Of a DNA stretch of 6,068 nt, positions 1-6,068 are shown in pieces. The notes under the pieces are model-generated. The model was not told the DNA's origin and searched no databases. It was given only the letters and a program-made list of their open reading frames with translations. The position numbers and the translations under genes were made by a program. Each line of letters opens with the position of its first letter. The first letter of the stretch is position 1. This stretch comes from Thermoflexales bacterium (lineage in GTDB: Bacteria > Chloroflexota > Anaerolineae > B4-G1 > SLSP01). The stretch spans positions 1 through 6,068 of the forward strand of contig SLSP01000070.1 in NCBI GenBank assembly GCA_007130345.1, read 5' to 3'.

Positions 1-15
1 GTCATCATAAACACT

Positions 16-67
16 GATTCGTGAGGTATAAATAAAAAATTGTCGTGTACAGAGGATCTCACGGATC
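16..67. repeat. Imperfect inverted repeat in the leader
   Basis: Arms GATTCGTGAG (16-25) and CTCACGGATC (58-67) are complementary at 9 of 10 positions, the exception being a possible G-T wobble, with 32 AT-rich bases between them. GGATCT also occurs twice in direct orientation (54-59 and 63-68). This could be a regulator site upstream of the promoter or the remnant of an upstream hairpin. Arms of this length and quality are close to what chance gives in a leader this size, so a function is only a possibility. Confidence 0.3.
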
Positions 68-95
68 TTAGTAATTAGGTTCTGTGTAATAAAAT
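68..95 (+). promoter_or_regulatory. Weak sigma70-like promoter candidate
   Basis: TAAAAT at 90-95 matches five of six bases of the -10 consensus. TTAGTA at 68-73 matches three of six of the -35 consensus with a 16-base spacer. A second -10-like hexamer, TATATT at 108-113, also matches five of six but has no plausible -35 partner. In a stretch this AT-rich such matches are expected by chance. The main argument for a promoter here is position: it is the only non-coding DNA ahead of four tightly spaced genes. Confidence 0.2.
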
Positions 96-139
96 ATGCT
101 AAATTTATATATTTTAAGTAAAAACGATTGAGATTACTA

Positions 140-153
140 TCCGTCAAACGGAG
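140..153 (+). promoter_or_regulatory. Ribosome binding site of the GrpE-like gene, inside a small hairpin
   Basis: GGAG at 150-153 lies 8 bases before the ATG at 162 and is the best Shine-Dalgarno for that start. The GAAGG at 156-160 is too close to the ATG to serve. TCCGT (140-144) and ACGGA (148-152) form a perfect 5-bp stem with a CAA loop, and three of the four Shine-Dalgarno bases fall in the stem. The hairpin could lower initiation on free mRNA, but with a 3-base loop it would be only modestly stable. Confidence 0.5.
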
Positions 154-161
154 CTGAAGGC

Positions 162-533
162 ATGACCCAAGAACACGAGCAATCTAGAATCGAGGACTTG
201 ACCCATTCTCTCCTTGAAATCGCTGTAGAATCTTGGCGGTTCACGCGCGTATTCGAACGGTTGTTAAGCAAGTTAGACGCTGGTGAACAGGGGCGTTACC
301 TTAGCCAGTATCGGTGGTTTCAGCGCAGATTGGAAGAGTCATTGCTGAAGGCAGAGTTGCGCTTGGTCAATGTTGAAGGGCAGTCCTTTGATCCGGGTAT
401 GGCTGCAGCAGCATTGAATATTAACGAGTTCGGCCCCCAAGACACGCTCGTTGTTGAGCAAATGCTCGAACCTATAATCATGGGCCCTGATGGATTGCTC
501 AAGACAGGAACTGTAATCTTAAAAAAGGTGTAA
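162..533 (+). CDS. Minimal GrpE-like nucleotide exchange factor
   Basis: This 123-residue protein most likely acts as the cytoplasmic nucleotide exchange factor for the Hsp70 encoded next to it. Residues 1-65 are predicted helical and charged. Residues 67-123 read like the GrpE C-terminal beta domain: VEGQSFDPGMAAAAL (71-85) parallels the family's G-x-x-FDP-x-x-H-x-A-V segment, DTLVVEQMLEP (94-104) the T-V-V-E-E-x-x-x-G-Y strand, and LLKTGTVILKK (112-122) the final R-P-A-x-V-x-V strand. E. coli GrpE is close to 200 residues with a long N-terminal paired helix; here most of that helix is missing and the conserved His after FDP is replaced. The ATG at 162 is the only sensible start, since an in-frame TGA lies at 129-131 and GGAG sits 8 bases upstream. 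The TAA ends 2 bases before the Hsp70 start. The GrpE assignment rests on motif pattern and gene context; it could be a GrpE-fold protein with another role. Confidence 0.75.
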   Translation: MTQEHEQSRIEDLTHSLLEIAVESWRFTRVFERLLSKLDAGEQGRYLSQYRWFQRRLEESLLKAELRLVNVEGQSFDPGMAAAALNINEFGPQDTLVVEQMLEPIIMGPDGLLKTGTVILKKV

Positions 534-535
534 TC

Positions 536-3034
536 ATGAAACACTATGTCGGCATTGACCTCGGTACGACGAACAGCGCCATCTGTTCTTACGACGGTGA
601 TGAGGTCAGGATCTGGAAAAGTCCGGATCAGCACGATGTGACCCCATCAGCGATTTTTATCGACCGCCGGGGCAATAAGTATGTTGGTCAGCGAGCCTAT
701 AATTCTGCACCCCAAAGTCCTGGTAATGCCGCTCTGCTGTTCAAACGCTTTATGGGGACGAACACCCCGATCACGCTGTCAGCAGTGCAACAGACCAAAA
801 CGCCGGAGGAATGTTCGGCAGAAATCCTCAAGACTCTGTTTGGCTACCTGTCCGAGGGTATGCGCACTGATCCTGACATCGGCACGGTCATCACGGTACC
901 AGCGGCGTTCAACCAGATGCAGAAAGACGCCACTGTTCAGGCCGCTGAGCTGGCACAGATTGGCAAGGTGGCGCTGATGCAGGAACCGGTAGCGGCGGTT
1001 ATGCGGGTTATGCGCAGCCGCAAGACCGATGGCATGTTTATGATCTACGATCTGGGTGGTGGAACGCTGGATGTGGCTATCGCGGAAAGTAGTGGTGGCC
1101 GTGTCAATCTTCTAGCACATGGTGGTAAGTCGGTCTGTGGTGGACGGGATTTTGATCGGCTGTTGCTAGACAATGTGGTGAAACCTTGGTTGATCGAAAA
1201 CTTCGATCTGCCGGACGACCTGTCGGTCAATGCTCACTACAAAACTCTATTACGATTGGCGGTCTGGGCGGCTGAAAAAGCCAAGATCGAGCTATCGGCA
1301 AAGGAGCAGTCGGTCATTGGTCTATCCGAGATCGAGGTGAGGATGCGCGACCAGAGTGGTGTAGAGATCTATTTGGATGTCCCGCTTGACCGTAGCGCCC
1401 TAGATCGATTGATCGCCGAGCAGATCGACGAGTCGATTCAAGCGGCGCACGAAACTATGAGGCAGGCCGGTCTCAGCGCTCATGACTTTGAACGTATTGT
1501 CTTCATCGGTGGACCAACCAATTACAAACCGCTGTGTGACAAGGTGTCTTTCGAACTCGGCATTCCAGGGAGCAACGAGGTTAACCCGATGACCGCCGTC
1601 GCTGAAGGTGCAGCGCTGTTTGCCGAGTCAATCGATTGGTCATCGCAGCAGCGCAGCCGGAAAAGTAATCGCGGCAAGCTTGCATCGGGTAGTCAGCTCG
1701 AATTGAACTTCAACTACATCGCTCGTACCCCAGAGAGCCGGGCTAAAGTAGCCGTGCAGCTCGGTGATCGGCAAGCTGTTCCGAGCGCAGAATTCCAGAT
1801 CGATAGCCAAGACACTGGTTGGACTTCTGGTCGCTTGCCGCTTACGCATGGCGCTACGCTCGATCTGCCACTGGGGAAATTAGGCGACAATCTGTTCAAG
1901 GTATTCGTGTTTGATGCGTCTGGCCACCCGATATCATTGGCACAGGATCAGATCAGCATTACTCGAACTGCTGCAACCGTGGATGCCATTCCAGCGTCTT
2001 ATGCCATCGGCATTGAAGTGCTAACCAAACTTGGCGGCAGACCTTATGTCTTGTGGTTACTTCAGGCGGGTGATCATCTGCCTAAGCAGGGGCAGATGCA
2101 ATTGAAAGCGGGTGAATCCCTAAAAGCTGGAAGCACTGGCTCACTGAATTTCCGGCTTTATGAGGGCAATGGCCAAGGTGACGAGCCTAGTGATTATAGA
2201 CAGATAGGTGTGTTTAAAATTTTAGGTCGGGATTTTGATCAGGGGGTTATTCCGGCAGGTGATGACTTGTACCTAGACTGGGAAGTTTTGGATTCTGGGC
2301 ATATCCAACTGGAAGTGTCAGTGCCCAGCGTCAGCGGTTCATTCCGGTCTGGCAATTTCTATTCCCGACAAGAAGGGCAGTTTGATTTTAACTCCGCCGC
2401 TGACGAAATATTGGATGAAGCACAAACAACGCTGCACCGTCTCGAAGAGATTAGCACACAGGTGGAGCATCCGCAGCTCGACAGAATCCGCAGTCAACTC
2501 GGCAACGTATTATCACTGGATACCGCTGGGCAGGATAACGAGCTAGTGTTAAAAGCACGAGAACAAGTGCTGGAGGCACGCAGTCTGTTATCCGAAGTCC
2601 GCCGGGATCGGTTGTCGGAGATTAGACGGATTGACTTGGATAACACGGTTGAGTTCTTCGATGAGTATATTCGCCAGTATGCTCGACCCAGTGAGGAGCG
2701 TGCCTTCGATAACGCAGTTGCCAATGCTCGGAGAGCGATTGATAAACCAGATCGGGACTTCGAGGACTATCTCGACGACCTGCGCAGTAAGAATTTTACG
2801 GTGCTTTGGCGTCAGGATTGGTTTGTGGTGGGAAAATTCAAATCGATGGTTGCTAAGCCATACCAGTTCAGTGATCAGCGGCTATTTGAAGATCTAGTGG
2901 CTATGGGTGAGCAGTGCATGAAACGAGACGAAATCGAAAAATTACGCCAAGTGGTCGCACAATTAGCCCAGTTGCAAATGGATATGAGTTCTGAAACTGA
3001 TCTGCTCGAAATAACAAATATTATTCGGGGCTGA
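536..3034 (+). CDS. Divergent Hsp70 (DnaK-like) chaperone with an inserted domain
   Basis: An 832-residue cytoplasmic Hsp70-family ATPase, against about 640 for DnaK. The nucleotide-binding domain (about 1-365) is complete: phosphate 1 GIDLGTTNSAI (6-16), LLFKRFMG with K70 at the place of DnaK Lys70, connect 1 VITVPAAFN (118-126) and QEPVAAV (149-155), phosphate 2 YDLGGGTLDV (171-180), and adenosine motif IVFIGGPTNYKPL (321-333). D8, T11, T12, K70, E150, D172, T177 and D179 match the DnaK catalytic set, so it should hydrolyse ATP. Residues 370-480 are an extra beta-rich segment and the usual DVLLLD-type linker is absent. A recognisable substrate-binding beta domain follows (about 487-612; IGIEVLTKLGGRP, ESLKAGS, IGVFKILG). 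Residues 615-832 are charged and helical, longer than the DnaK lid, and end without an EEVD-like tail. AAGGTG (525-530) lies 5 bases before the ATG. It is not the housekeeping dnaK, so no symbol is given. Confidence 0.95.
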   Translation: MKHYVGIDLGTTNSAICSYDGDEVRIWKSPDQHDVTPSAIFIDRRGNKYVGQRAYNSAPQSPGNAALLFKRFMGTNTPITLSAVQQTKTPEECSAEILKTLFGYLSEGMRTDPDIGTVITVPAAFNQMQKDATVQAAELAQIGKVALMQEPVAAVMRVMRSRKTDGMFMIYDLGGGTLDVAIAESSGGRVNLLAHGGKSVCGGRDFDRLLLDNVVKPWLIENFDLPDDLSVNAHYKTLLRLAVWAAEKAKIELSAKEQSVIGLSEIEVRMRDQSGVEIYLDVPLDRSALDRLIAEQIDESIQAAHETMRQAGLSAHDFERIVFIGGPTNYKPLCDKVSFELGIPGSNEVNPMTAVAEGAALFAESIDWSSQQRSRKSNRGKLASGSQLELNFNYIARTPESRAKVAVQLGDRQAVPSAEFQIDSQDTGWTSGRLPLTHGATLDLPLGKLGDNLFKVFVFDASGHPISLAQDQISITRTAATVDAIPASYAIGIEVLTKLGGRPYVLWLLQAGDHLPKQGQMQLKAGESLKAGSTGSLNFRLYEGNGQGDEPSDYRQIGVFKILGRDFDQGVIPAGDDLYLDWEVLDSGHIQLEVSVPSVSGSFRSGNFYSRQEGQFDFNSAADEILDEAQTTLHRLEEISTQVEHPQLDRIRSQLGNVLSLDTAGQDNELVLKAREQVLEARSLLSEVRRDRLSEIRRIDLDNTVEFFDEYIRQYARPSEERAFDNAVANARRAIDKPDRDFEDYLDDLRSKNFTVLWRQDWFVVGKFKSMVAKPYQFSDQRLFEDLVAMGEQCMKRDEIEKLRQVVAQLAQLQMDMSSETDLLEITNIIRG
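1643..1975 (+). other. Extra beta-rich domain between the two Hsp70 domains
   Basis: Hsp70 residues 370-480. The segment starts with a basic, polar stretch (QQRSRKSNRG, 371-380) and continues with alternating hydrophobic strands such as LELNFNYIARTP (388-399), a polar FQIDSQDTGWTSGR stretch (420-433) and NLFKVFVFDASG (452-463). The pattern suggests an Ig-like or other beta-sandwich fold (inference). In DnaK the nucleotide-binding domain joins the substrate-binding domain through about ten residues, so this insert sits where interdomain allostery is transmitted. Boundaries are approximate. Confidence 0.65.
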
Positions 3035-3037
3035 ACT

Positions 3038-4489
3038 ATGGCACCGGCTCGCTGGTTTCCTCATGGTTTTCGGTTATCCAATGGAGCCGTGCTTGGCCGA
3101 TGGGTTGATGGTGGTGAAGGCTGGAAAATTTTTCACACTGATCAGGATGCGAAAGTCTTAGTCGCTACGGATGCACTTGCACAGCGTTGGGTGGAAACGG
3201 GATTGTTACCCGATACCGTTTTTGAATCTTTTGAATTTGCAGATAATTATTATGTTTTTTTACTTGCAAGACGTGATCAGTACCTTGCGCCGGTTTATCG
3301 TTGTGATCCACCCGCCAGTCATGACGATGCGCTGTCGTTTGCGATTAGTTTAAGAGAAACTCGTGCCATCGAGCCGGATGTATCCCTGCATGATGCGCTG
3401 TTTGTCGAACGCTACTCACGTTTGCTACCGACTTGGACGGTCTCACCTAAAGAAGATGATAGCCTGGTACTGGGTACTTGGTTGACCGGGGGTGTAGGCA
3501 TTTCAGCCTTATCCTCGCGACGGATTCTGAATCTTACCGGCTGGTTGCACCCAGAACAGCTCAAAGCGGTGGTCGCCGCAGCCGGATTGGTTGAATCGGA
3601 TTCACAAGTCGCAGTGCGCTCGGATGGGTTCAGCGGTGCAACAGTAGATTCTGGCACTGCACAACGGGTTGTGGCTCAATCCACCGAACGGCCTACCATT
3701 ATTGATGAACCGACGGTTTTTCGCCTTCCAGGTCGGCGTGAACTGGAAACCTTCTTCAACGACCACGTTATCGACATTCTATTTCACCCTGAGCGCTATC
3801 GCACCCTAGGTATCGACTTCCCCACCGCGATCATCCTGCATGGACCGCCGGGTTGCGGCAAGACGTTTGCAGTGCAAAAACTGGTGGACTTTCTCGACTG
3901 GCCGGTATTCTTCATTGATCCGAACAGCGTCGGCAGTCCTTACATTCACGAAACCAGCCGTAAGATTTCCGAACTGTTCGATAAAGCGGCGGACTCCGCT
4001 CCCTCAGCCATTGTTATCGACGAGATGGAAGCTTTTCTGGCGGATCGACAGCAATCGGCCGGTTTGCACCATGTCGAAGAAGTGGCTGAGTTCTTACGCC
4101 GCATCCCAGAGGCGGCTTCCAAGCAAGTACTGGTGATCGGTATGACCAACCGGCTTGACATGATCGATCCCGCCATTCTGCGGCGTGGGCGTTTCGACCA
4201 TGTTATCGAGGTCAGCATGCCTGCAGCCGAGGAAGTTACTGCGCTGCTGGAGTTCCTGCTGGCTAAAGTACCTACGGATTCTGCTCTCGATATGGCATCG
4301 GCTACTCGGCTCCTGACCGGAAGACCGCTGTCTGATGCCAGTTTTGTGATACGTGAAGCAGCGCGTCTGAGCGCCCGAGAGCGGAAGGCGGTACTTGATC
4401 AACATAGTTTCGACAGTGCTCTGCAAAGCCTTTCGGCTAAACTGCCGGAGGCTGCTCAACGATCCATCGGCTTTGTGTGGACGGACTAA
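3038..4489 (+). CDS. AAA+ ATPase of the classic (FtsH/Cdc48-like) clade, no protease domain
   Basis: A 483-residue protein with one AAA+ module at about 225-465. Walker A is GPPGCGKT (269-276), Walker B IVIDEME (325-331) with D328 and E329, sensor 1 MTN (369-371), and the arginine-finger segment LRRGRFD (381-387) with R382 and R385. LTGRPLSDASFVIREAARL (426-444) matches the sensor-2/C-terminal helical region. At the pore-loop position the usual aromatic-hydrophobic-Gly is YIH (302-304). The N-terminal 220 residues resemble no domain I can name: a small beta-rich start containing GEGWKIF (26-32), then mixed alpha/beta. There is no HExxH zinc-protease motif, second AAA+ module, signal peptide or membrane segment, so it is probably a soluble hexameric unfoldase or remodeller. 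It starts 3 bases after the Hsp70 stop, with GGGG at 3027-3030 as a modest Shine-Dalgarno. Context suggests it works on the same clients as the Hsp70, as ClpB does with DnaK, but it is not ClpB. Confidence 0.93.
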   Translation: MAPARWFPHGFRLSNGAVLGRWVDGGEGWKIFHTDQDAKVLVATDALAQRWVETGLLPDTVFESFEFADNYYVFLLARRDQYLAPVYRCDPPASHDDALSFAISLRETRAIEPDVSLHDALFVERYSRLLPTWTVSPKEDDSLVLGTWLTGGVGISALSSRRILNLTGWLHPEQLKAVVAAAGLVESDSQVAVRSDGFSGATVDSGTAQRVVAQSTERPTIIDEPTVFRLPGRRELETFFNDHVIDILFHPERYRTLGIDFPTAIILHGPPGCGKTFAVQKLVDFLDWPVFFIDPNSVGSPYIHETSRKISELFDKAADSAPSAIVIDEMEAFLADRQQSAGLHHVEEVAEFLRRIPEAASKQVLVIGMTNRLDMIDPAILRRGRFDHVIEVSMPAAEEVTALLEFLLAKVPTDSALDMASATRLLTGRPLSDASFVIREAARLSARERKAVLDQHSFDSALQSLSAKLPEAAQRSIGFVWTD

Positions 4490-4491
4490 TG
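4479..4491 (+). promoter_or_regulatory. Stop-start overlap TAATG with GGACGGA ribosome binding site
   Basis: The AAA+ stop TAA (4487-4489) shares its last A with the ATG (4489-4491) of the next gene. GGACGGA at 4479-4485, within the last AAA+ codons, is a purine-rich Shine-Dalgarno-like stretch 3 bases before the ATG. The arrangement implies termination-reinitiation, keeping the two proteins in related amounts. It also decides the start of the downstream gene. Confidence 0.65.
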
Positions 4492-6068
4492 GATTTGTTT
4501 GCGAACCCATTTCACATACTCGGAGCGACTGCTCGTGATCAGCGTCAGCGACTCATGACCTTAGCCGAGGAAAAAAGTCTGTTCAACGAAGAAGACACGG
4601 CTTCTGAAGCGTGCTCAATTCTGACTACGCCTCGGAAACGTTTGACGGCTGAGTTAGCTTGGTTACCTGGCCTTGGACCCAATCGAATTGTCGAAGCAAT
4701 CGGTTGGTTGCAGAATCAGCCGCTAAGTGTACGAAAGAAAGCAGCCAGTCTCCCTCCCTTAGCACGAGTTAATTTGTTGGCAACCGCCCTCCCTAGGGTT
4801 ACAGACTCATTGAGTGTGGATCAAGTCGTAGATTGGATTATCGAGCTTGCATTAACTTTCGATGATTTAGATGCCGAACAGCTTATTAACCTAATCAACG
4901 AAGAACGCACGATCTCGCGATTCCAAGCAGTGGCTGACGTTCAGTCCGTGGTCTCTGGTATCCAAGAACGGCGCTGGTTTTTTCGGGATGCGATCAAGCA
5001 AGGTCTCGATACCTTGCCAGCATCACAGTTGGTTCAGGTGGTCACGCAAGCCGTGGATGAATCGACTGACCAAGGGATTTCACCGGCACCCGTCTTGATC
5101 AGCGATCTGGTAGACAGCTTTGAACTTGCAGCAACAGAGTTTTTGGAGCAGGAAACTGAAACCATCAACCGGTTAATTTCGAAAATCAGTAATTCGGTCA
5201 GTGAGGAACAAGATACCGCCGATCTGGATTATCGGATTAACCAACTGGAAAACGTGGTTCGCAACTGGTATTTCGTGGCGCGGCCGATTCAGTTGATCTA
5301 CTACAGTCGGGGGCGTCATCATCAGCCGAGTATTGAAGTAGCTGCACAGCTTCGAAGTTTGGCTGTTAGGTTGTTCAATGAGCATGATAGGCTTGAGCTT
5401 TCCAGGCGGCTGACGAGCCTGATCCAAGAGGTTTTTGCGGAAGTTGAGCAGGTAGCAGAGCAAGCCGCCGAAGACTCCGATGCCTTGGATGAGATTGCCG
5501 AGAAGAGAGAGGCTACTCTCCGACAGCTACAGGCTCAAACCGAACGTTGGCGGCAAGATATCACCTATGAGACTGAGTGGGGTATGATTGTCAAAAAACG
5601 GATACGCATTTCTCCGGAAGGTATCGAATGGAAGGGGCGACGCTGGCGACTTGAAGACACGACTCATGTACGTTGGGGAGGAATACGTCATTCAGTCAAC
5701 GGTGTTCCAACCGGAACCAAGTACTCCATTTATGTGGGTAATGACAATGATAGTCTGTCCATAGACCTTACCAATAATCATGTGTATTCGGAACTCTTAG
5801 ATCGATTATGGAAGGCTGTAGGTGTTAGATTATTAACTGAATTTCTAGAAAACCTCCGAGATGGAAAACAGTATCAGTTCGGTAATGCATTGGTGACCGA
5901 TACCGCAATTCGGCTGAAGCGTCACCGTATGTTTAGTGAAGATGATATCCAATGGTGCAAATGGCATGATGTCGTTATTGGTAGTGAAGCTGGCAACCTT
6001 GTAATCGCTAAGCGAAGCGATAGAAAAGTCTATGTGAGTCTTTCCTATCTTGATGTAAACAACACGCA
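4489..6068 (+). CDS. J-domain-like co-chaperone without HPD, C-terminus cut by window edge
   Basis: The frame stays open for 526 codons to the window end; the 3' end is missing. Residues 6-60 follow the plan of a J domain: NPFHILGATARD (6-17) like the Y-x-x-L-G-V-x-x-x-A opening, RQRLMTLAEEKSL (19-31) as helix II, and SEACSILTTPRKRLTAEL (39-56) like the helix III/IV A-x-x-x-L-x-x-P-x-x-R pattern. The HPD tripeptide that stimulates Hsp70 ATPase is absent; the loop reads FNEED (32-36). Residues 60-360 are mostly helical and acidic, with coiled-coil potential near 300-355. From about 364 two related beta units appear (listed separately). No membrane segment or signal peptide is visible. The ATG at 4489 is favoured because the conserved-looking NPF motif begins five residues later; the next Met (codon 23) would destroy the domain. 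With GrpE-like and Hsp70 genes upstream, it is probably the J-type partner or a targeting factor. The J resemblance is by pattern and could be wrong. Confidence 0.85.
   Translation, partial: MDLFANPFHILGATARDQRQRLMTLAEEKSLFNEEDTASEACSILTTPRKRLTAELAWLPGLGPNRIVEAIGWLQNQPLSVRKKAASLPPLARVNLLATALPRVTDSLSVDQVVDWIIELALTFDDLDAEQLINLINEERTISRFQAVADVQSVVSGIQERRWFFRDAIKQGLDTLPASQLVQVVTQAVDESTDQGISPAPVLISDLVDSFELAATEFLEQETETINRLISKISNSVSEEQDTADLDYRINQLENVVRNWYFVARPIQLIYYSRGRHHQPSIEVAAQLRSLAVRLFNEHDRLELSRRLTSLIQEVFAEVEQVAEQAAEDSDALDEIAEKREATLRQLQAQTERWRQDITYETEWGMIVKKRIRISPEGIEWKGRRWRLEDTTHVRWGGIRHSVNGVPTGTKYSIYVGNDNDSLSIDLTNNHVYSELLDRLWKAVGVRLLTEFLENLRDGKQYQFGNALVTDTAIRLKRHRMFSEDDIQWCKWHDVVIGSEAGNLVIAKRSDRKVYVSLSYLDVNNT
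5578..6068 (+). repeat. Two tandem PH-like beta units in the J-like protein
   Basis: Unit 1 covers about residues 364-458, unit 2 about 459 to the truncated end at 526. Both contain an acidic turn then a Trp strand: RLEDTTHVRWGGI (387-399) against FSEDDIQWCKWHDV (482-495). Both open with a short I-x-I/A-x-R type strand (IRISPEGIEW and TAIRLKRHRMF) and later carry a polar hairpin followed by a strand (NDSLSIDL and DRKVYVSLSYLDV). Unit 1 ends in a helix (YSELLDRLWKAVGVRLLTEF, 433-452), as PH-like domains do; unit 2 would reach its helix just beyond the window. The repeat is visible at protein level only, and the PH-like fold is an inference. Confidence 0.5.

Larger units (their letters stand above)
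1..161. other. AT-rich non-coding leader upstream of the operon
   Basis: All three forward frames from the left edge hit stops within 24 bases (TAA at 8-10, TGA at 15-17, TGA at 22-24), so at most the tail of an upstream gene could lie here and none can be recognised. The region is much richer in A and T than the genes that follow, especially 86-124, which is typical of a promoter region. It holds a weak promoter candidate, an imperfect inverted repeat and a small hairpin over the first ribosome binding site, listed separately. No intrinsic terminator (GC-rich stem followed by a T run) is visible. Confidence 0.7.

Noticed and set aside
1..8. Two consecutive CAT triplets that could be the start of a divergent minus-strand gene
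   Set aside because: Only 8 bases would be in the window, and the sequence just upstream on the minus strand has no Shine-Dalgarno, so it cannot be supported.
320..634. 104-codon open frame on the minus strand spanning the GrpE-like/Hsp70 junction
   Set aside because: It overlaps two supported genes, including the Hsp70 phosphate 1 motif, and has no gene-like features of its own.
2075..2098. Perfect 8-bp inverted repeat CATCTGCC/GGCAGATG with an 8-base loop inside the Hsp70 gene
   Set aside because: About one such hairpin is expected by chance in 6 kb, it has no T tract, and it lies mid-gene in the substrate-binding domain.
536..3034. Hsp70 as the housekeeping dnaK
   Set aside because: It is nearly 200 residues longer, has an insert and no normal linker, and its neighbours are not canonical grpE and dnaJ genes.
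3038..4489. AAA+ protein as a ClpB disaggregase or FtsH protease
   Set aside because: It has one AAA+ module where ClpB has two plus a middle coiled coil, and it lacks the membrane segments and HExxH motif of FtsH.
4094..4510. 138-codon open frame on the minus strand
   Set aside because: It lies antisense to the well-supported AAA+ gene, covering its Walker B-to-sensor region and C-terminus, and its translation shows no recognisable motif or ribosome binding site.
5173..5463. 96-codon open frame on the minus strand
   Set aside because: It is antisense to the continuous J-like frame, whose forward translation is helical and protein-like, and it has no supporting motif.

Overview
The window carries four tightly packed genes on the + strand that look like one operon encoding a dedicated Hsp70 chaperone machine. 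In order they are a minimal GrpE-like protein (162-533), a large divergent Hsp70/DnaK relative (536-3034), a single-module AAA+ ATPase (3038-4489), and a protein with a J-domain-like N-terminus that lacks the HPD tripeptide (from 4489, running off the right edge). Gaps between genes are 2 nt, 3 nt and a 1-nt TAATG overlap, so the genes are almost certainly co-transcribed and probably translationally coupled. About 97% of the window is coding.

Positions 1-161 are an AT-rich non-coding leader. It holds a weak promoter candidate, an imperfect inverted repeat, and a perfect 5-bp hairpin that overlaps the Shine-Dalgarno of the first gene. No gene to its left can be identified. There is no tRNA, rRNA, insertion sequence, CRISPR array or terminator, and no gene supported on the minus strand.

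How the parts probably work together (inference from the families): a canonical Hsp70 cycle needs an ATPase (DnaK), a J protein that delivers substrate and triggers hydrolysis, and GrpE that releases nucleotide. All three roles seem to be represented here by diverged proteins, with an added AAA+ motor. The Hsp70 keeps its catalytic residues but has about 110 extra residues between its nucleotide-binding and substrate-binding domains, and an enlarged helical C-terminus. The AAA+ protein has intact Walker A, Walker B and arginine-finger motifs and no protease domain, so it should be an unfoldase or remodeller. The fourth protein ends in two tandem, PH-like beta units that may bind a specific target. 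The set looks like a self-contained accessory chaperone system, not the housekeeping dnaK-dnaJ-grpE locus. Its client and purpose cannot be read from the sequence; anti-phage defence, assembly of a particular complex, or stress repair are all possible.

Organism: genes of moderate GC, good Shine-Dalgarno usage and tight operon packing fit a bacterium, perhaps a gammaproteobacterium, but nothing in the window fixes the taxon.
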